Assembly (NCBI GenBank): GCA_016282155.1
Contig: JAEEJY010000030.1
Location: 28,483-92,482 of the forward strand
DNA: 64,000 nucleotides
Direction: 5' to 3'
Source of the DNA: Caryophanales bacterium
GTDB taxonomy: Bacteria; Bacillota_I; Bacilli_A; RF39; UBA660
Shown here: in pieces, positions 45,418-53,743 of the stretch
Layout: the number at the start of each line of letters is the position of its first letter
Numbering within the stretch: the stretch's first letter is position 1
Program-made: the position numbers and the translations under genes
Notes under the pieces: model-generated
Databases searched by the model: none
Seen by the model: only the letters and a program-made list of their open reading frames with translations
What the model was told of the DNA's origin: nothing

Positions 45418-46014
45418 ATGGCAGATTTTAAAAATAAGATAAAAGAACTTAAGGAGAATAAAATTCTAGGAATTATATTAAAAGTCATTAAAGTATGCTT
45501 TGCAGTTATGATGGTTGCATTCATCTTAATGGTACTTTTACAAAGAGTTAGTGACAACAGGGTATCTCTATTTAATTTAAGAATATTCACTGTTGTATCA
45601 GGTTCGATGGAACCAAAATATAAAATAGGTGATGTTTTAATATCAATGGAAACAAAACCAGAAGATATTAAAGTAGGAGATACAATTAGTTATATTGGTG
45701 AGAGGGGAACTGTTGCAGGTAAGATAATAACTCACCAAGTTGAATCTATTGATAAAGACTTAAATAATAAATATGTCTTCCATACAAAAGGATTAGCTAA
45801 TGATATTTCAGACATTTATCCTGTTACCGAAGATCAAGTATATGGAGTTGTAGTTTATAAAGTATTTTTACTATCTTTAGTATATAAAGTAATAGGAACT
45901 ACATGGGGATTATTTGTATTTGTTGTAATTCCACTTTTATATATTGTCGGTTCAGAAATGATCGAAATAATGCTAGAAAAAGAAGAAGAAAGAAGAGCTA
46001 AATTAAAACATTAA
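45418..46014 (+). CDS. sipW: SipW-type signal peptidase
   Basis: The 198-residue protein has an N-terminal anchor, VVSGSMEPKY with nucleophile Ser63, IITHQV with His106 as the general base of the eukaryote/archaea-like class, HTKGLAND and a C-terminal membrane helix. This is the standard SipW layout. It is expected to process the TYAWF-type leaders of the exoproteins in this cluster. TGA of the preceding gene lies four bases upstream of its ATG. Confidence 0.9.
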   Translation: MADFKNKIKELKENKILGIILKVIKVCFAVMMVAFILMVLLQRVSDNRVSLFNLRIFTVVSGSMEPKYKIGDVLISMETKPEDIKVGDTISYIGERGTVAGKIITHQVESIDKDLNNKYVFHTKGLANDISDIYPVTEDQVYGVVVYKVFLLSLVYKVIGTTWGLFVFVVIPLLYIVGSEMIEIMLEKEEERRAKLKH

Positions 46015-46045
46015 TTTAACTTAAGCAATCTAGAGAGGAGGATAT

Positions 46046-47269
46046 ATGAAACGTAAGTATAAAGCATACTTAAAACTTAATATAATGTCTCTATTTTTCA
46101 TTGCTGTTTCATTAATATCCGTAACTCTTGCGTGGTTCGCTTATAGTGGAATAATCAATGTAAAAACAGAAGTTGATGTACGTGCGTGGTATATAGAGTT
46201 TGATAAAGATGGTCAGTCAATATCAAACAATGTTGTTTTATCACTATCGGAAATATATCCAGGAATGGAAACAGTAACAGAGAGTGTTAATGTTAAAAAT
46301 TTAGGAGATTCAGATGCTGAAATAAGATATGCTATTAAATCAGCTAGAATCTTAAATGATACATATGAAGTTGATGGTGTTAATGTAGTATCCGAAACAC
46401 TAGAAGATTCATTATCACATGATTATCCATTCCATGTTAATATAAGTTTAGAAAAAGATTTTGCTCGTGCTAAAGTAGGCGAGAGTAAAATAAATATATC
46501 TGTTTCATGGCCTTTAGATTCAGGAACAGATGAGATTGATAGCGATTGGGGAATGCGAGCATATAATTTCCAAAAAGCTGAGGAACAATTACACGAAGAA
46601 GATAACACATATAATCCTCGAAATACTATTAAGATTGTTATAAATCTATCAGCAGATCAATATACAGAAAATCCAAATGCTGTAGATATGGATTTTTATG
46701 AAGGTAAATTTATTATGTATGATGTAGTTGCTAATAAAAGTTGTACAGAAATAAGTGAGACTTGTCTTAGAACACATGTTATATCACGTAATTCAAAGAT
46801 AAGTGATACAACAGTATCTTTATTACCAGACTTCTTATATGATTATGGTAAAACAACTTACGATAATTATAGTACAGCACTTAGTACAGTTACATCCGGT
46901 TGGGTAGTACCAACAAGAACGTTAACCGCTAACGATCTATTAAATATAGTTTCTAACGATGTTATAAATTCATATTTAGTTCGTCCTAACTTGTCTAATT
47001 TAATAATAGGAGAACTTAAATATTCTAATCGTATTCAAACAGAATTAAATAAAGCTATTATAGCTTCAGGATATTATACTTATAGTATTGATAAATATAA
47101 TTATTTAGATACTAATTCATGTTATTGGACTAGTACAAATTATAATAATGATAAAGGATTTGCATTAGTAAATCATAATCAAACAACAGGTAAAATATAT
47201 GGTGAAAATAAAACTACTAATTGTGATGTAGTACCTGTTATTGAAGCTTTAAAAGTAAATATTGATTAA
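46046..47269 (+). CDS. TasA-like exoprotein with C-terminal YWTS/VPVI module
   Basis: The 407-residue protein has a leader ending SVTLAWFAYSGI, a SipW-cognate pattern. A TasA-like beta domain follows (LSLSEIYPGMETVTESVNVKN). The C-terminal half carries YWTSTNYN and DVVPVIEALK, a module shared with the 4173 protein. The start is marked by GAGAGGAGGATAT. As the last gene of its unit, directly after sipW, it is a likely substrate of that peptidase and a candidate tip or anchor protein. Confidence 0.75.
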   Translation: MKRKYKAYLKLNIMSLFFIAVSLISVTLAWFAYSGIINVKTEVDVRAWYIEFDKDGQSISNNVVLSLSEIYPGMETVTESVNVKNLGDSDAEIRYAIKSARILNDTYEVDGVNVVSETLEDSLSHDYPFHVNISLEKDFARAKVGESKINISVSWPLDSGTDEIDSDWGMRAYNFQKAEEQLHEEDNTYNPRNTIKIVINLSADQYTENPNAVDMDFYEGKFIMYDVVANKSCTEISETCLRTHVISRNSKISDTTVSLLPDFLYDYGKTTYDNYSTALSTVTSGWVVPTRTLTANDLLNIVSNDVINSYLVRPNLSNLIIGELKYSNRIQTELNKAIIASGYYTYSIDKYNYLDTNSCYWTSTNYNNDKGFALVNHNQTTGKIYGENKTTNCDVVPVIEALKVNID

Positions 47270-47274
47270 GACAA

Positions 47275-47305
47275 ATAAAAACAAGGTTAATACCTTGTTT
47301 TTATT
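47275..47305. terminator. bidirectional terminator ending the cluster
   Basis: A perfect 11-bp stem AAAAACAAGGT/ACCTTGTTTTT with loop TAAT between convergent genes. Confidence 0.9.
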
Positions 47306-47326
47306 TTAAGTCTAAATAGTGGAAAT

Positions 47327-47953
47327 TTAACTTAATTTTTGGCTGAATGAGATGTTAGCTGTTACATCAAATGTTGTATTAATGTCATTAGCGGCATTGC
47401 TTCCGATTAATGTATCCGCTGCATCGTTCATGCTTTCATCTTCTCCTTCATACCATTTGAAGTAGATTCTAACTGTGAAAGTAGAATAACTAAAATTATC
47501 TGTCATATTATCATAATCAAATGAACCAGTAATTGTGTTGTTAACAATACTAATAGGTGTAACGCTATCACCTTCAACATAATCTTCATCAAGTATTGCG
47601 TATTCTGAAACAACTAAATCTGGTAGATTATCTGTGTCATATGATAAATCTATTCTGTAGTCATATGATACTTCAACATTTGAAGGATCAATTTCAATAT
47701 CGAAATATCCTTCTGAGGAAGGAGCTAATTTATTATCTGCGACATAATCACTATGGATGATTTGTGGTGTTAAAGATATTGATGAGTTATTACTTGTAAT
47801 ATCTGTACCATTTAAAAGAATTTGCCATTTTGCAAAGTAAACTTCTAAATCACCTGTAGTGCCGGCAATATATCTAGAATAAGTATTGCTCATTACACAT
47901 AGGCATAATGATAATGAAATGAATATTAAAAGTATTCTAAATTTCTTTGCCAT
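47327..47953 (-). CDS. camelysin/TasA-like exoprotein, minus-strand
   Basis: The 208-residue protein has a hydrophobic leader ending SNTYSRYIAGTTGD, a SipW-type junction, then VYFAKWQILLNGTDIT and a beta-rich, Asp/Ser/Asn-rich domain, matching small SipW-associated exoproteins. It converges on the 46046 gene and has its own promoter with an inverted repeat over the -35. AAAGGAG lies 9 bases before the ATG. It may be separately controlled from the rest of the cluster. Confidence 0.75.
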   Translation of the reverse strand: MAKKFRILLIFISLSLCLCVMSNTYSRYIAGTTGDLEVYFAKWQILLNGTDITSNNSSISLTPQIIHSDYVADNKLAPSSEGYFDIEIDPSNVEVSYDYRIDLSYDTDNLPDLVVSEYAILDEDYVEGDSVTPISIVNNTITGSFDYDNMTDNFSYSTFTVRIYFKWYEGEDESMNDAADTLIGSNAANDINTTFDVTANISFSQKLS

Positions 47954-47979
47954 ACAAGGTCGCTCCTTTCCTTAATTAT

Positions 47980-48008
47980 ATTATATGCCTATTTTACACT
48001 TTATTCAA
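47980..48008 (-). promoter_or_regulatory. promoter of the minus-strand exoprotein
   Basis: On the minus strand TTGAAT (48003-48008), 17 bases, TATAAT (47980-47985). Confidence 0.75.
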
Positions 48009-48018
48009 TAAAAATAGG
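47988..48018. promoter_or_regulatory. inverted repeat overlapping the promoter (candidate operator)
   Basis: CCTATTTT (47988-47995) and AAAATAGG (48011-48018) form an exact inverted repeat spaced by 15 bases that brackets the -35 of the minus-strand promoter. Beyond it, 48020-48200 is extremely AT-rich with no gene; it carries only the TATAAT (48199-48204) of the HtrA gene. Confidence 0.5.
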
Positions 48019-48223
48019 TGTTAAAAAATGTAAAATGTGTAAAGTGCTGATGTCAAGAAATATCAAGTTTAGCCCTTATTTTTCAAGGAATTTCGTAAAA
48101 AATAGTAAAAAAATTAAAAAAATATACAATTTTCGGCGTAAAATACTAAAAAAATCATATATTTTTTTAATTTTCATAAAATCTTAACAATTCTTTTTTA
48201 TAATTTTAATAGAGGTGAATACT

Positions 48224-49441
48224 ATGAGTAATTTAAAGAAGTGTAGTAACTGTGGTAAATCTTTAAAAAAAGATGAAGATTACTGTATTGAATGTGGAAC
48301 TAAATATGAAGAAGAGGTAAATGTTGTATATGAACCTAAAAAAACGTATTCTGTTTTAGAACGTCGTACTGAAAACCCAAGCAAGGTAGTAGTACCAGTC
48401 GTTATAGCTTCATTTGTAACTATAATTATTAGTTTTTGTTTAATGATTGGCTATATTCAATTTGCAGGTATTGGTAAAACTAGTGCTCCTAAAACAAAAG
48501 TAAATCGTAATATAACATTAACTGATGAAGGAATCGCTGAGGCTGTTGAAAAGATCTATGATGCTGTTGTTGTTGTCGAAAACTTAAATGGTAATAAGAT
48601 ACAGGCTACCGGAACTGGTTTTGTTTATAAAACAAGTAATGGTAAAGCATATATTCTTACAAATCAACATGTAGTTGAAGGAGCAGATAAAGTTAATATT
48701 GTCTTTACTGATGAAACTGAAGCTGAAGCTAAAATAGTAGGTGGCGATAAATATTCTGATGTTGCGGTATTATCTGTTAATGAAGATAAAATAATAGATA
48801 TCGCAAGTATAGGAAGTAGTGAAGAACTTCGTGTTGGAGATACTACATTTACTGTAGGTGCTCCTTTAGATTCAACTGTATATTCGTGGACAGTAACGAG
48901 AGGGATTTTATCTGGAAAGAATAGATTAGTTGAAGTATCAACTTCTAATTCAAGATCAATCTTTGGTACTGTAAATGACTATATTATGAAGGTTTTACAA
49001 ACAGATGCTGCCATTAACTCAGGTAATAGTGGTGGACCTTTATGTAATGCAAGTGGAGAAGTAATAGGTATTACTAATATGAAAATTGCATCTTCGTCTG
49101 TAGAAGGAATGGGATTTGCCATTCCAATTGAAGATGCTATTAAATATGCTGATATTTTCATAAGTGGTAAAGAAATTGAATATCCATACTTTGGTGTTAG
49201 TTTATATGACTATTCTAATAGTGATGCAACAGGAGTTTATATTCAAAATGTTGAAAGTAATTCTCCAGCTGATAAAGCCGGATTAAAACGTGGAGACTTA
49301 ATTGTATCGTTTGCTGGTGTGGAAACCAAAAATACGGCATACTTTAAATATGAATTATATAAACATAGTTCAGGAGAATCAGTAGAAGTTAAATATATTC
49401 GTGATAATAAAGAACATACTACTAAAGTAAAATTAAAATAA
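48224..49441 (+). CDS. htrA: HtrA-type serine protease with N-terminal zinc ribbon
   Basis: The 405-residue protein has a cytoplasmic zinc ribbon (Cys7, Cys10, Cys21, Cys24), a membrane helix (about 56-78), a trypsin-like domain with His149 (TNQHVV), Asp179 (YSDVAVL) and Ser269 (GNSGGP), and one PDZ domain. HtrA degrades or refolds damaged envelope proteins. The zinc ribbon facing the cytoplasm is unusual for HtrA. It lies beside the surface cluster and may survey its exoproteins. The start follows AGAGGTGAATACT. Confidence 0.9.
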   Translation: MSNLKKCSNCGKSLKKDEDYCIECGTKYEEEVNVVYEPKKTYSVLERRTENPSKVVVPVVIASFVTIIISFCLMIGYIQFAGIGKTSAPKTKVNRNITLTDEGIAEAVEKIYDAVVVVENLNGNKIQATGTGFVYKTSNGKAYILTNQHVVEGADKVNIVFTDETEAEAKIVGGDKYSDVAVLSVNEDKIIDIASIGSSEELRVGDTTFTVGAPLDSTVYSWTVTRGILSGKNRLVEVSTSNSRSIFGTVNDYIMKVLQTDAAINSGNSGGPLCNASGEVIGITNMKIASSSVEGMGFAIPIEDAIKYADIFISGKEIEYPYFGVSLYDYSNSDATGVYIQNVESNSPADKAGLKRGDLIVSFAGVETKNTAYFKYELYKHSSGESVEVKYIRDNKEHTTKVKLK

Positions 49442-49466
49442 AAAAGAAGATGTTATCTTCTTTTTT
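49441..49466. terminator. bidirectional terminator
   Basis: An 11-bp stem AAAAAGAAGAT/ATCTTCTTTTT with loop GTT between convergent genes. Confidence 0.9.
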
Positions 49467-49980
49467 TAGTTTTCTTTTTCTTACTTTTATTATCGTAAGT
49501 AAACATACATATAATAATAAATATTATTTGCGAAGCAAATCCGGTATAAGCTTTATAGTATAAGTTATATACAGCGGATAAGAATGCAATAAACATATTA
49601 AGTAGTTTAAAATTCTTAATACTATTTTGCCATAAAGAGAAAGTAAATAAACCAACTGTTATAGCGGGAATAATACTAATTAAACCATCATATGTTGTAT
49701 AGTTAATTATTATTAATAAGACTAATAAGATAAGTAAGATATATACAGGGGCTCTCTTTCCTTTACGGTTATATTTTTCAAATAAGTAATTTCTTAAGAA
49801 CGTAACTAGAATAGATATAGCGCCTGTATAAGCATGAGCTGATAAATATTCAAGTAAGTAAAATCCGTTAGAAACTGTATTATATTTAAGTATTTTCTTC
49901 TTATCTTTACTTGCTAAAGTAAGAGATTCAAAGATAAATACGATGAAACCGAATATTTGCGTTAATATGAAGTAATTCAT
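49453..49980 (-). CDS. YgjV-family membrane protein
   Basis: The 175-residue protein has about five or six membrane helices. It has features of the YgjV family (N-terminal QIFGFIVFIFESLTLASKDKKKIL; middle GAISILVTFLRNYLF) and a strongly basic C-terminal tail. The family function is unknown. It is monocistronic, convergent with htrA. Confidence 0.8.
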   Translation of the reverse strand: MNYFILTQIFGFIVFIFESLTLASKDKKKILKYNTVSNGFYLLEYLSAHAYTGAISILVTFLRNYLFEKYNRKGKRAPVYILLILLVLLIIINYTTYDGLISIIPAITVGLFTFSLWQNSIKNFKLLNMFIAFLSAVYNLYYKAYTGFASQIIFIIICMFTYDNKSKKKKTKKRR

Positions 49981-50057
49981 GCTATCACCTAGTATATATT
50001 ATACAAATAAACTAGTATTTTAGCAATATTCATATTATAATAATATTAGGTGATAAT

Positions 50058-50246
50058 ATGAATATCGTAGATATGTATGAAAGCTATTTAACTAAAATAA
50101 TAATTGCCTTAATAGGGGTATTTGTAGTATTATTAATAGCGTCAATTATTTTTGTACTTGCATTTCGTAAAAAGAAATGCCCTAAGTGTGGACGTAAGAT
50201 AGATAAAGATTCTAATTACTGTAAGTACTGCGGAGAGAAGGTATAA
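50058..50246 (+). CDS. small membrane protein with C-terminal zinc ribbon
   Basis: The 62-residue protein has one membrane helix (about 13-36) and a zinc ribbon CPKCGRKIDKDSNYCKYCG. The ribbon resembles the N-terminal one of the HtrA protein. It follows AGGTGATAAT and runs into the SpoU-type methyltransferase gene one base later. Confidence 0.75.
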   Translation: MNIVDMYESYLTKIIIALIGVFVVLLIASIIFVLAFRKKKCPKCGRKIDKDSNYCKYCGEKV

Positions 50247-50247
50247 A

Positions 50248-50970
50248 ATGGTTTATACATCAATAGATAATGATAAGATAAAAAACATAAAAAAATTAAA
50301 TATTAAGAAGAATCGCGATAATGAAGGATTATTCCTAATTGAAGGTGATCATTTAGTAAAAGAAGCTTATAAAAATGGTCTTCTTCAAACTCTTATTGTA
50401 AGAGAAGATGAAGCTTTTAAATTAGATGTACCTACAATTACTTGTTCAAGTAAAGTGATGAAATATATTAGTGAGCTTGATAATCCTAAGAGTGTAATGG
50501 GAATATGTAAAAAAAGAGAATTTACAGGTATAGGTAAACATATTCTTGCTTTAGATGGTATTCAAGATCCAGGTAATTTAGGAACAATTATTCGTAGTGC
50601 GGTTGCTTTTGATGTTGATACAATCTTACTTAGTAAGGATACTGTAGATTTATATAATTCTAAAGTAGTAAGAGCTACTCAAGGAATGTTATTTCACGTA
50701 AATACTTTAGTATGTGATTTAAAAGAAGTATTAAAGGATATTAATTATCCTAAGTATGCTACTAAAGTAGATGGTGGTAAAAGTTTAAAAGATATTAAGA
50801 TAAAAGATGGTTATGTAATTGTAATGGGTAATGAAGGTAATGGTGTATCTAAAGAAATAATGGATATGTGTGACGAATATTTATATATTGATATGAATAA
50901 AAGCTGTGAAAGTTTAAATGTTGCTGTTGCTACTTCAATTATTCTTTACAAGATAAATAAGGAGGACTAA
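50248..50970 (+). CDS. TrmH/SpoU-family RNA 2'-O-methyltransferase
   Basis: The 240-residue protein has an N-terminal substrate-binding region (LFLIEGDHLVKEA) and the SPOUT core LDGIQDPGNLGTIIRSA, followed by VIVMGNEGNGVS and SLNVAVATSIILY, which form the knotted SAM-binding site. It methylates a ribose in rRNA or tRNA; the target is not evident. It is co-transcribed with rimM and trmD. Confidence 0.9.
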   Translation: MVYTSIDNDKIKNIKKLNIKKNRDNEGLFLIEGDHLVKEAYKNGLLQTLIVREDEAFKLDVPTITCSSKVMKYISELDNPKSVMGICKKREFTGIGKHILALDGIQDPGNLGTIIRSAVAFDVDTILLSKDTVDLYNSKVVRATQGMLFHVNTLVCDLKEVLKDINYPKYATKVDGGKSLKDIKIKDGYVIVMGNEGNGVSKEIMDMCDEYLYIDMNKSCESLNVAVATSIILYKINKED

Positions 50971-50971
50971 T

Positions 50972-51448
50972 ATGGACTTTTTATATTTAGGTAAAATAGT
51001 AAATACCCACGGTATTAAAGGTGAAATAAGAATTTTATCTGATTTTAAATATAAAGAACAAGTATTTAAAAAGGGTAATAGTATCTATATTGGTAAAGAT
51101 AAGATAAAAGAAGTATTAAATTCCTATCGTGTTCATAAGAATTATGATATGGTTACTTTAGAAGGAATTAATGATATTAATGATGTTTTAAAGTATAAAG
51201 GTATGAATGTATATATTGATCGTAATGAATACAAATTTGAAGGGATTATTTATGAAGATTTAATTGGTATGAAGGTACTTAGTGATTCTAAAGAAATAGG
51301 TGTTATTGAAGAAGTATTAAATAGTAGTGCTCATCCAATTATCAAGTTAGATAATGGTGTAATGATACCATTTATTGATGAATTTATTCTAAATGTCGAT
51401 TTAGCTAAAAAAGAAGTAAAAGTAAAATTAATCGATGGTTTAATGTAG
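50972..51448 (+). CDS. rimM: ribosome maturation factor RimM
   Basis: The 158-residue protein begins with LGKIVNTHGIKGEIRIL, the RimM signature, followed by a PRC-barrel domain with DLIGMKVL and a DNGVMIPFIDEF segment. It helps assemble the 30S subunit head. It sits in the classic rimM-trmD-rplS order, two bases after the methyltransferase gene. Confidence 0.95.
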   Translation: MDFLYLGKIVNTHGIKGEIRILSDFKYKEQVFKKGNSIYIGKDKIKEVLNSYRVHKNYDMVTLEGINDINDVLKYKGMNVYIDRNEYKFEGIIYEDLIGMKVLSDSKEIGVIEEVLNSSAHPIIKLDNGVMIPFIDEFILNVDLAKKEVKVKLIDGLM

Positions 51449-51482
51449 TTTTAGTGATAAAATATAGATGTGAGGTGTGAAT

Positions 51483-52148
51483 ATGAAAATAGATATTTTA
51501 ACTTTATTTCCTAATATGTATACAGGTTTTTTAAGTGAATCAATTATTAAAAGAGCACTTGAAAGAAAACAAGTAGAAATAAATATTCATGATATTAGAG
51601 ATTATTCTAAAGATCCTCATAAAAGAGTAGATGATTATAGTATTGGCGGTGGCGCAGGTATGGTTTTAATGCCTCAACCAATATTTGATGCTGTAGATGC
51701 TTTAAAAGACGAAGATACATATGTAATTATGATGACTCCTCAAGGAGTTCCATATAAGCAAAAAATGGCTTATAACTTGACAAAAAAGAGCCATATAATT
51801 ATAATATGTGGACATTACGAGGGGTTTGATGAGCGTATTAGATCAATCGTTGATTTAGAGCTTAGTATTGGTGATTATGTATTAACTGGTGGCGAATTAC
51901 CAAGTATGGTAGTAACAGATAGTATTGTAAGGTTACTAGATGGCGTAATTGAAGAAGAATCACATGAATTTGATTCATTCAATGATGGTTTACTTGATTA
52001 TCCAGTTTATACAAAACCAAATAATTTTAGGGGTATGGAAGTACCTGAAATATTATTTTCAGGACATCACGAAAATATAAATAAATGGCGTCATGATGAA
52101 CAAGTTAAAAGAACACAAGAAAGACGTCCAGATTTATTAGATAAATAG
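51483..52148 (+). CDS. trmD: tRNA (guanine-N1)-methyltransferase TrmD
   Basis: The 221-residue protein starts MKIDILTLFPNMY, with SIGGGAGMV, CGHYEGFDERI and SIGDYVLTGGELP, the knotted SAM-binding core of TrmD. It methylates G37 of tRNAs. I use the ATG at 51483, after GAGGTGTGA. Confidence 0.96.
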   Translation: MKIDILTLFPNMYTGFLSESIIKRALERKQVEINIHDIRDYSKDPHKRVDDYSIGGGAGMVLMPQPIFDAVDALKDEDTYVIMMTPQGVPYKQKMAYNLTKKSHIIIICGHYEGFDERIRSIVDLELSIGDYVLTGGELPSMVVTDSIVRLLDGVIEEESHEFDSFNDGLLDYPVYTKPNNFRGMEVPEILFSGHHENINKWRHDEQVKRTQERRPDLLDK

Positions 52149-52162
52149 TTAGGTGGGATATA

Positions 52163-52618
52163 ATGGCAAATAAAGGATTTTTACTAGTTAAAAATAGTAA
52201 GTTGGATAAACGCGGTAACTTAGAGATATCTAAGTTAGATGGATTTATGTTTACTCCTAAAAATCGTGTTAATTATGATGGTGTTACAGTTAAAAAACTA
52301 GTAATGATTAATCCTTCCTTTACTGAAAATATCCTAAAAAGAAAAATAAAGAATCGTCTTGAAATATATTTAAGATTTATTGTAAGTATTATTAACGAAG
52401 ATGACGATGATACAGATATTACTGATTTAAGAGCGGCTTTAAATGACTTGACTAGATATAAAGCTATTATTCGTAATAAATATTTATTATATTTAGATAA
52501 ACGTTATGCCGCAATGCTTTTAAAAAAGATAGAAATACTTGAACAAGAATTAAAGAATAAGATAATTTATCATCGTGAACCTAAAGAAATGGAAGATGTA
52601 AACAGAAGAAGTAGATAG
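52163..52618 (+). CDS. hypothetical soluble protein in the trmD operon
   Basis: The 151-residue protein is basic with a helical C-terminal half (KRYAAMLLKKIEILEQELKN) and no membrane segment. It lies between trmD and rplS, so a ribosome-linked role is conceivable, but no family is recognised. Confidence 0.7.
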   Translation: MANKGFLLVKNSKLDKRGNLEISKLDGFMFTPKNRVNYDGVTVKKLVMINPSFTENILKRKIKNRLEIYLRFIVSIINEDDDDTDITDLRAALNDLTRYKAIIRNKYLLYLDKRYAAMLLKKIEILEQELKNKIIYHREPKEMEDVNRRSR

Positions 52619-52640
52619 TTGAAACTTCTTCTGTTTTTTG
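52601..52640 (+). terminator. terminator after the 52163 gene
   Basis: Stem AACAGAAGAAGT/ACTTCTTCTGTT spans the stop codon and is followed by T6. Confidence 0.85.
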
Positions 52641-52663
52641 ATAGAATTAAACTAGGTGATAAT

Positions 52664-52774
52664 ATGAGAAAGATGTCAAAGAAAAAGGAAATTAGAGTTA
52701 CTAACACACTATTAGTAATTGATGCAGCAATAATTCTATTAATTATTCTAGTATTATTCCATTTATTTGGTTAA
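52664..52774 (+). CDS. 36-residue single-pass membrane peptide
   Basis: A frame starting after AGGTGATAAT encodes a basic N-terminus (MRKMSKKKEIR) and one membrane helix (residues 15-35). The good ribosome-binding site and position between two terminator-bounded units support expression. Function is unknown. Confidence 0.6.
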   Translation: MRKMSKKKEIRVTNTLLVIDAAIILLIILVLFHLFG

Positions 52775-52781
52775 AAAAGTC

Positions 52782-52810
52782 TTGCTAAGTTGCTTATTTT
52801 ATGGTACAAT
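52782..52810 (+). promoter_or_regulatory. promoter of rplS
   Basis: TTGCTA (52782-52787), 17 bases, TACAAT (52805-52810) with an extended TGG. Confidence 0.7.
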
Positions 52811-52875
52811 TACTCTCGTAATCCGCTGATTTATAGAATTAAGATTTCATAAAAAACAAGAAGGAGAGTGTAAGT
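52811..52875 (+). promoter_or_regulatory. probable L19 ribosomal protein leader
   Basis: The 65-base leader has ACTCTC (52812-52817) exactly complementary to GAGAGT (52864-52869), which overlaps the ribosome-binding site of rplS. Long-range pairing would hide the site, as expected for L19 autogenous control known in Bacillota. Assignment to the L19 leader class is an inference. Confidence 0.6.
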
Positions 52876-53214
52876 ATGAACGTAATCGATAAAATTACTG
52901 CTAAACAAATTAGAACTGACATTCCTGAATTCCGTGTAGGTGACACTGTTAAAGTTGGTGTTAGAATCGTTGAAGGAAAAAGAGAAAGAGTTCAAGATTT
53001 TGAAGGTATCGTAATTGCTATCAAAGGTAGTGGAATTTCTAAAAACTTTGTTGTAAGAAAAATTTCACAAGGTGTAGGAGTTGAAAGAACATTCCCAATG
53101 AATTCACCAGTAATTGATAGTGTAACAGTTACAAGAAAAGGTAAAGTAAGAAGAGCAAGATTAAACTTCTTAAGAACTTTAGTAAAACAACCAAAAATCA
53201 AAGAAAGAAGATAA
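52876..53214 (+). CDS. rplS: 50S ribosomal protein L19
   Basis: The 112-residue protein has [20 protein letters not shown], the [10 protein letters not shown] strand and [13 protein letters not shown], hallmark L19 segments. It sits at the interface of 30S and 50S. It follows AAGGAGAGTGTAAGT, within a regulatory leader. Confidence 0.97.
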   Translation: MNVIDKITAKQIRTDIPEFRVGDTVKVGVRIVEGKRERVQDFEGIVIAIKGSGISKNFVVRKISQGVGVERTFPMNSPVIDSVTVTRKGKVRRARLNFLRTLVKQPKIKERR

Positions 53215-53230
53215 TAAATCTTCTTTTTTT
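53203..53230 (+). terminator. terminator after rplS
   Basis: Stem AAAGAAGAT/ATCTTCTTT with loop AATAA, then T-run. Confidence 0.88.
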
Positions 53231-53232
53231 TG

Positions 53233-53257
53233 TGTTATAATTAAATAGGTGATAGTA
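53233..53257 (+). promoter_or_regulatory. compact promoter/SD cassette of the second lepB
   Basis: TGTTATAAT (53233-53241) followed by TAAATAGGTGATAGTA directly before the ATG at 53258. Near-identical cassettes lie before 57009 and 61109. Confidence 0.65.
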
Positions 53258-53743
53258 ATGAAAATAATAAAAGGTTTAATTCCTTATGTACTAATACTAG
53301 TCGCAGTTATCTTAATTAGAATTTATGTAGTAACCCCAGCTTTTGTAAGTGGTACTTCAATGAGTCCTACTTTAAAAGATAATGATTTAGTATTATTAAA
53401 AAAGTTTGATAAAACATATAAAAGATTTGATATTGTTGTTGTAAGATTACCAGAAGAAAACTTAATTAAAAGAGTTATTGGTCTTCCTGGAGAAACACTA
53501 GAATATAAGGATCATGTTTTATATATTAATGGTAAAAAAGTAGATGATAAGTTTGCTTCTATTACAAGTGATTTTTCTTTAGAAGGAAGTTTTAATATTT
53601 ACAAAATACCAGATAATTGCTATTTTGTAATGGGCGATAATCGAGGAAGTAGTCTTGATAGTAGAAGACTAGGTTGCTTTACTAAAGATGATATTAAAGG
53701 TAAAGTTACATTTAGTTTAATACCATTTAAAAAGGTGAAGTAA
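53258..53743 (+). CDS. lepB: signal peptidase I (Ser/Lys type), second copy
   Basis: The 161-residue protein has a membrane anchor (7-25), SGTSMSPTL with Ser34, IKRVIGLPGE with Lys71, and MGDNRGSSLDSR. It belongs to the Ser/Lys class. It is shorter than the 16118 copy and is coupled to the TIM-barrel gene by TAATG. Confidence 0.93.
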   Translation: MKIIKGLIPYVLILVAVILIRIYVVTPAFVSGTSMSPTLKDNDLVLLKKFDKTYKRFDIVVVRLPEENLIKRVIGLPGETLEYKDHVLYINGKKVDDKFASITSDFSLEGSFNIYKIPDNCYFVMGDNRGSSLDSRRLGCFTKDDIKGKVTFSLIPFKKVK

